Assembly (NCBI RefSeq): GCF_005116715.1
Contig: NZ_SWCI01000002.1
Coordinates: 469,443-533,442, forward strand
Direction: 5' to 3'
Origin: Ferrimonas sediminicola
Lineage (GTDB): Bacteria > Pseudomonadota > Gammaproteobacteria > Enterobacterales > Shewanellaceae
DNA: 64,000 nucleotides
Part shown: positions 63,874-64,000 of the stretch, in pieces
Layout of the letters: every line of letters begins with the position of its first letter
Numbering within the stretch: the first letter of the stretch is position 1
The notes under the pieces: generated by a model
Seen by the model: the letters and a program-made list of their open reading frames with translations, nothing else
Database searches by the model: none
What the model was told of the DNA's origin: nothing
Translations under genes and position numbers: made by a program

Positions 63874-64000
63874 TGTAGTGGTCAACTAAATCCGGACACC
63901 TGTTTAGCCCGATTCTCGGCTTCCGCAGGCGGCACCCCATCATTGTGTTGGTGAGGGCGCTGCCAGTTGTAGTAGTCCATCAAGTATGCGGCGACGTCTC
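63874..64000 (-). mobile_element. IS3-family insertion sequence, right end (continues beyond window)
   Basis: The element begins with a TG dinucleotide (TGTAGTGGTCAACTAAATCC) that looks like a terminal inverted repeat, directly at the point where the neighbouring gene is broken. The transposase stop lies eight bases inside. Only 127 bp are in view, so the other end, the target duplication and the exact subgroup cannot be seen. Confidence 0.75.
63882..64000 (-). CDS. IS3-family transposase (OrfB) C-terminal end
   Basis: The last 38 codons of a DDE transposase are visible: YLMDYYNWQRPHQHNDGVPP and AEAENRAKQVSGFS. The YYNWQRPHQ pattern is a hallmark of the C-terminus of IS3-family OrfB integrase-like transposases. 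The rest lies beyond the right edge. Confidence 0.85.
   Translation of the reverse strand, partial: DVAAYLMDYYNWQRPHQHNDGVPPAEAENRAKQVSGFS

Overview
The window is a 64-kb piece of a GC-rich gammaproteobacterial chromosome. Three things point to the Shewanella/Ferrimonas side of the Alteromonadales: the smc-zipA-ligA block divergent from cysZ, the ptsH-ptsI-crr set, and a DUF4212/acetate-type symporter next to a cNMP-CBS-DUF294 protein with a DnaQ-like exonuclease. This placement comes from gene content and protein character; no database search was possible. Most of the window is dense core or near-core sequence. I saw no rRNA, tRNA, CRISPR array or prophage. One insertion sequence runs off the right edge.

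Layout. 1-9.4 kb: a partial M61 peptidase, a Crp/Fnr-like regulator, YgjV, a new 57-residue ORF, carbonic anhydrase, PdxH, an AraC regulator divergent from an EamA exporter, and a TraF-like outer-membrane protein. 9.6-13.2 kb: an M13 lipoprotein peptidase, SpeG, the tail of a decayed M24 peptidase and a cysteine-rich orphan. 13.2-13.9 kb: an AT-rich gene-poor stretch. 13.9-18.9 kb: a compact five-gene operon encoding a periplasmic LolA-like carrier, two FtsX-type permeases, a LolD-like ATPase and an outer-membrane barrel. It resembles an alternative envelope lipid or lipoprotein transport machine. 19-24 kb: RhlE, an AhpD-like protein, a GntR regulator and a FabH-like synthase that has a good GntR operator at its promoter. 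24-31 kb: an LRAT-like protein, the exonuclease/DUF294 pair, the symporter operon and a CGHC-type DsbA. 31-35 kb: a SIMPL protein, a cysteine-rich HTH regulator, an epimerase, an HD-GYP protein and an Mpo1-like protein. 35-42 kb: ligA, zipA and smc.

42-49 kb: cysZ, a DUF5916 barrel protein, a short region with crossing inverted repeats (candidate structured RNA), a broken GNAT gene, EamA, ElaA-like GNAT, a second Crp/Fnr-like paralogue, an RDD protein and cysK. 50-54 kb: a chemoreceptor and the PTS phosphorelay, whose Enzyme I has an unusual phospho-histidine motif. 54-58 kb: two tandem alkaline phosphatases (one secreted, one predicted lipoprotein) and a companion exported protein. 58.6-63.6 kb: an iron-type alcohol dehydrogenase, an ArsC/YffB-like protein, dapE, an M15 peptidase and a PH-like membrane protein. 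63.6-64 kb: a membrane-protein gene cut by an IS3-family element.

The strongest candidates for something undescribed are the 13.9-18.9 kb transport operon, the crossing-repeat region at 45.0-45.2 kb, and a textbook sigma-54 promoter at 30.96 kb that reads into a tiny ORF.
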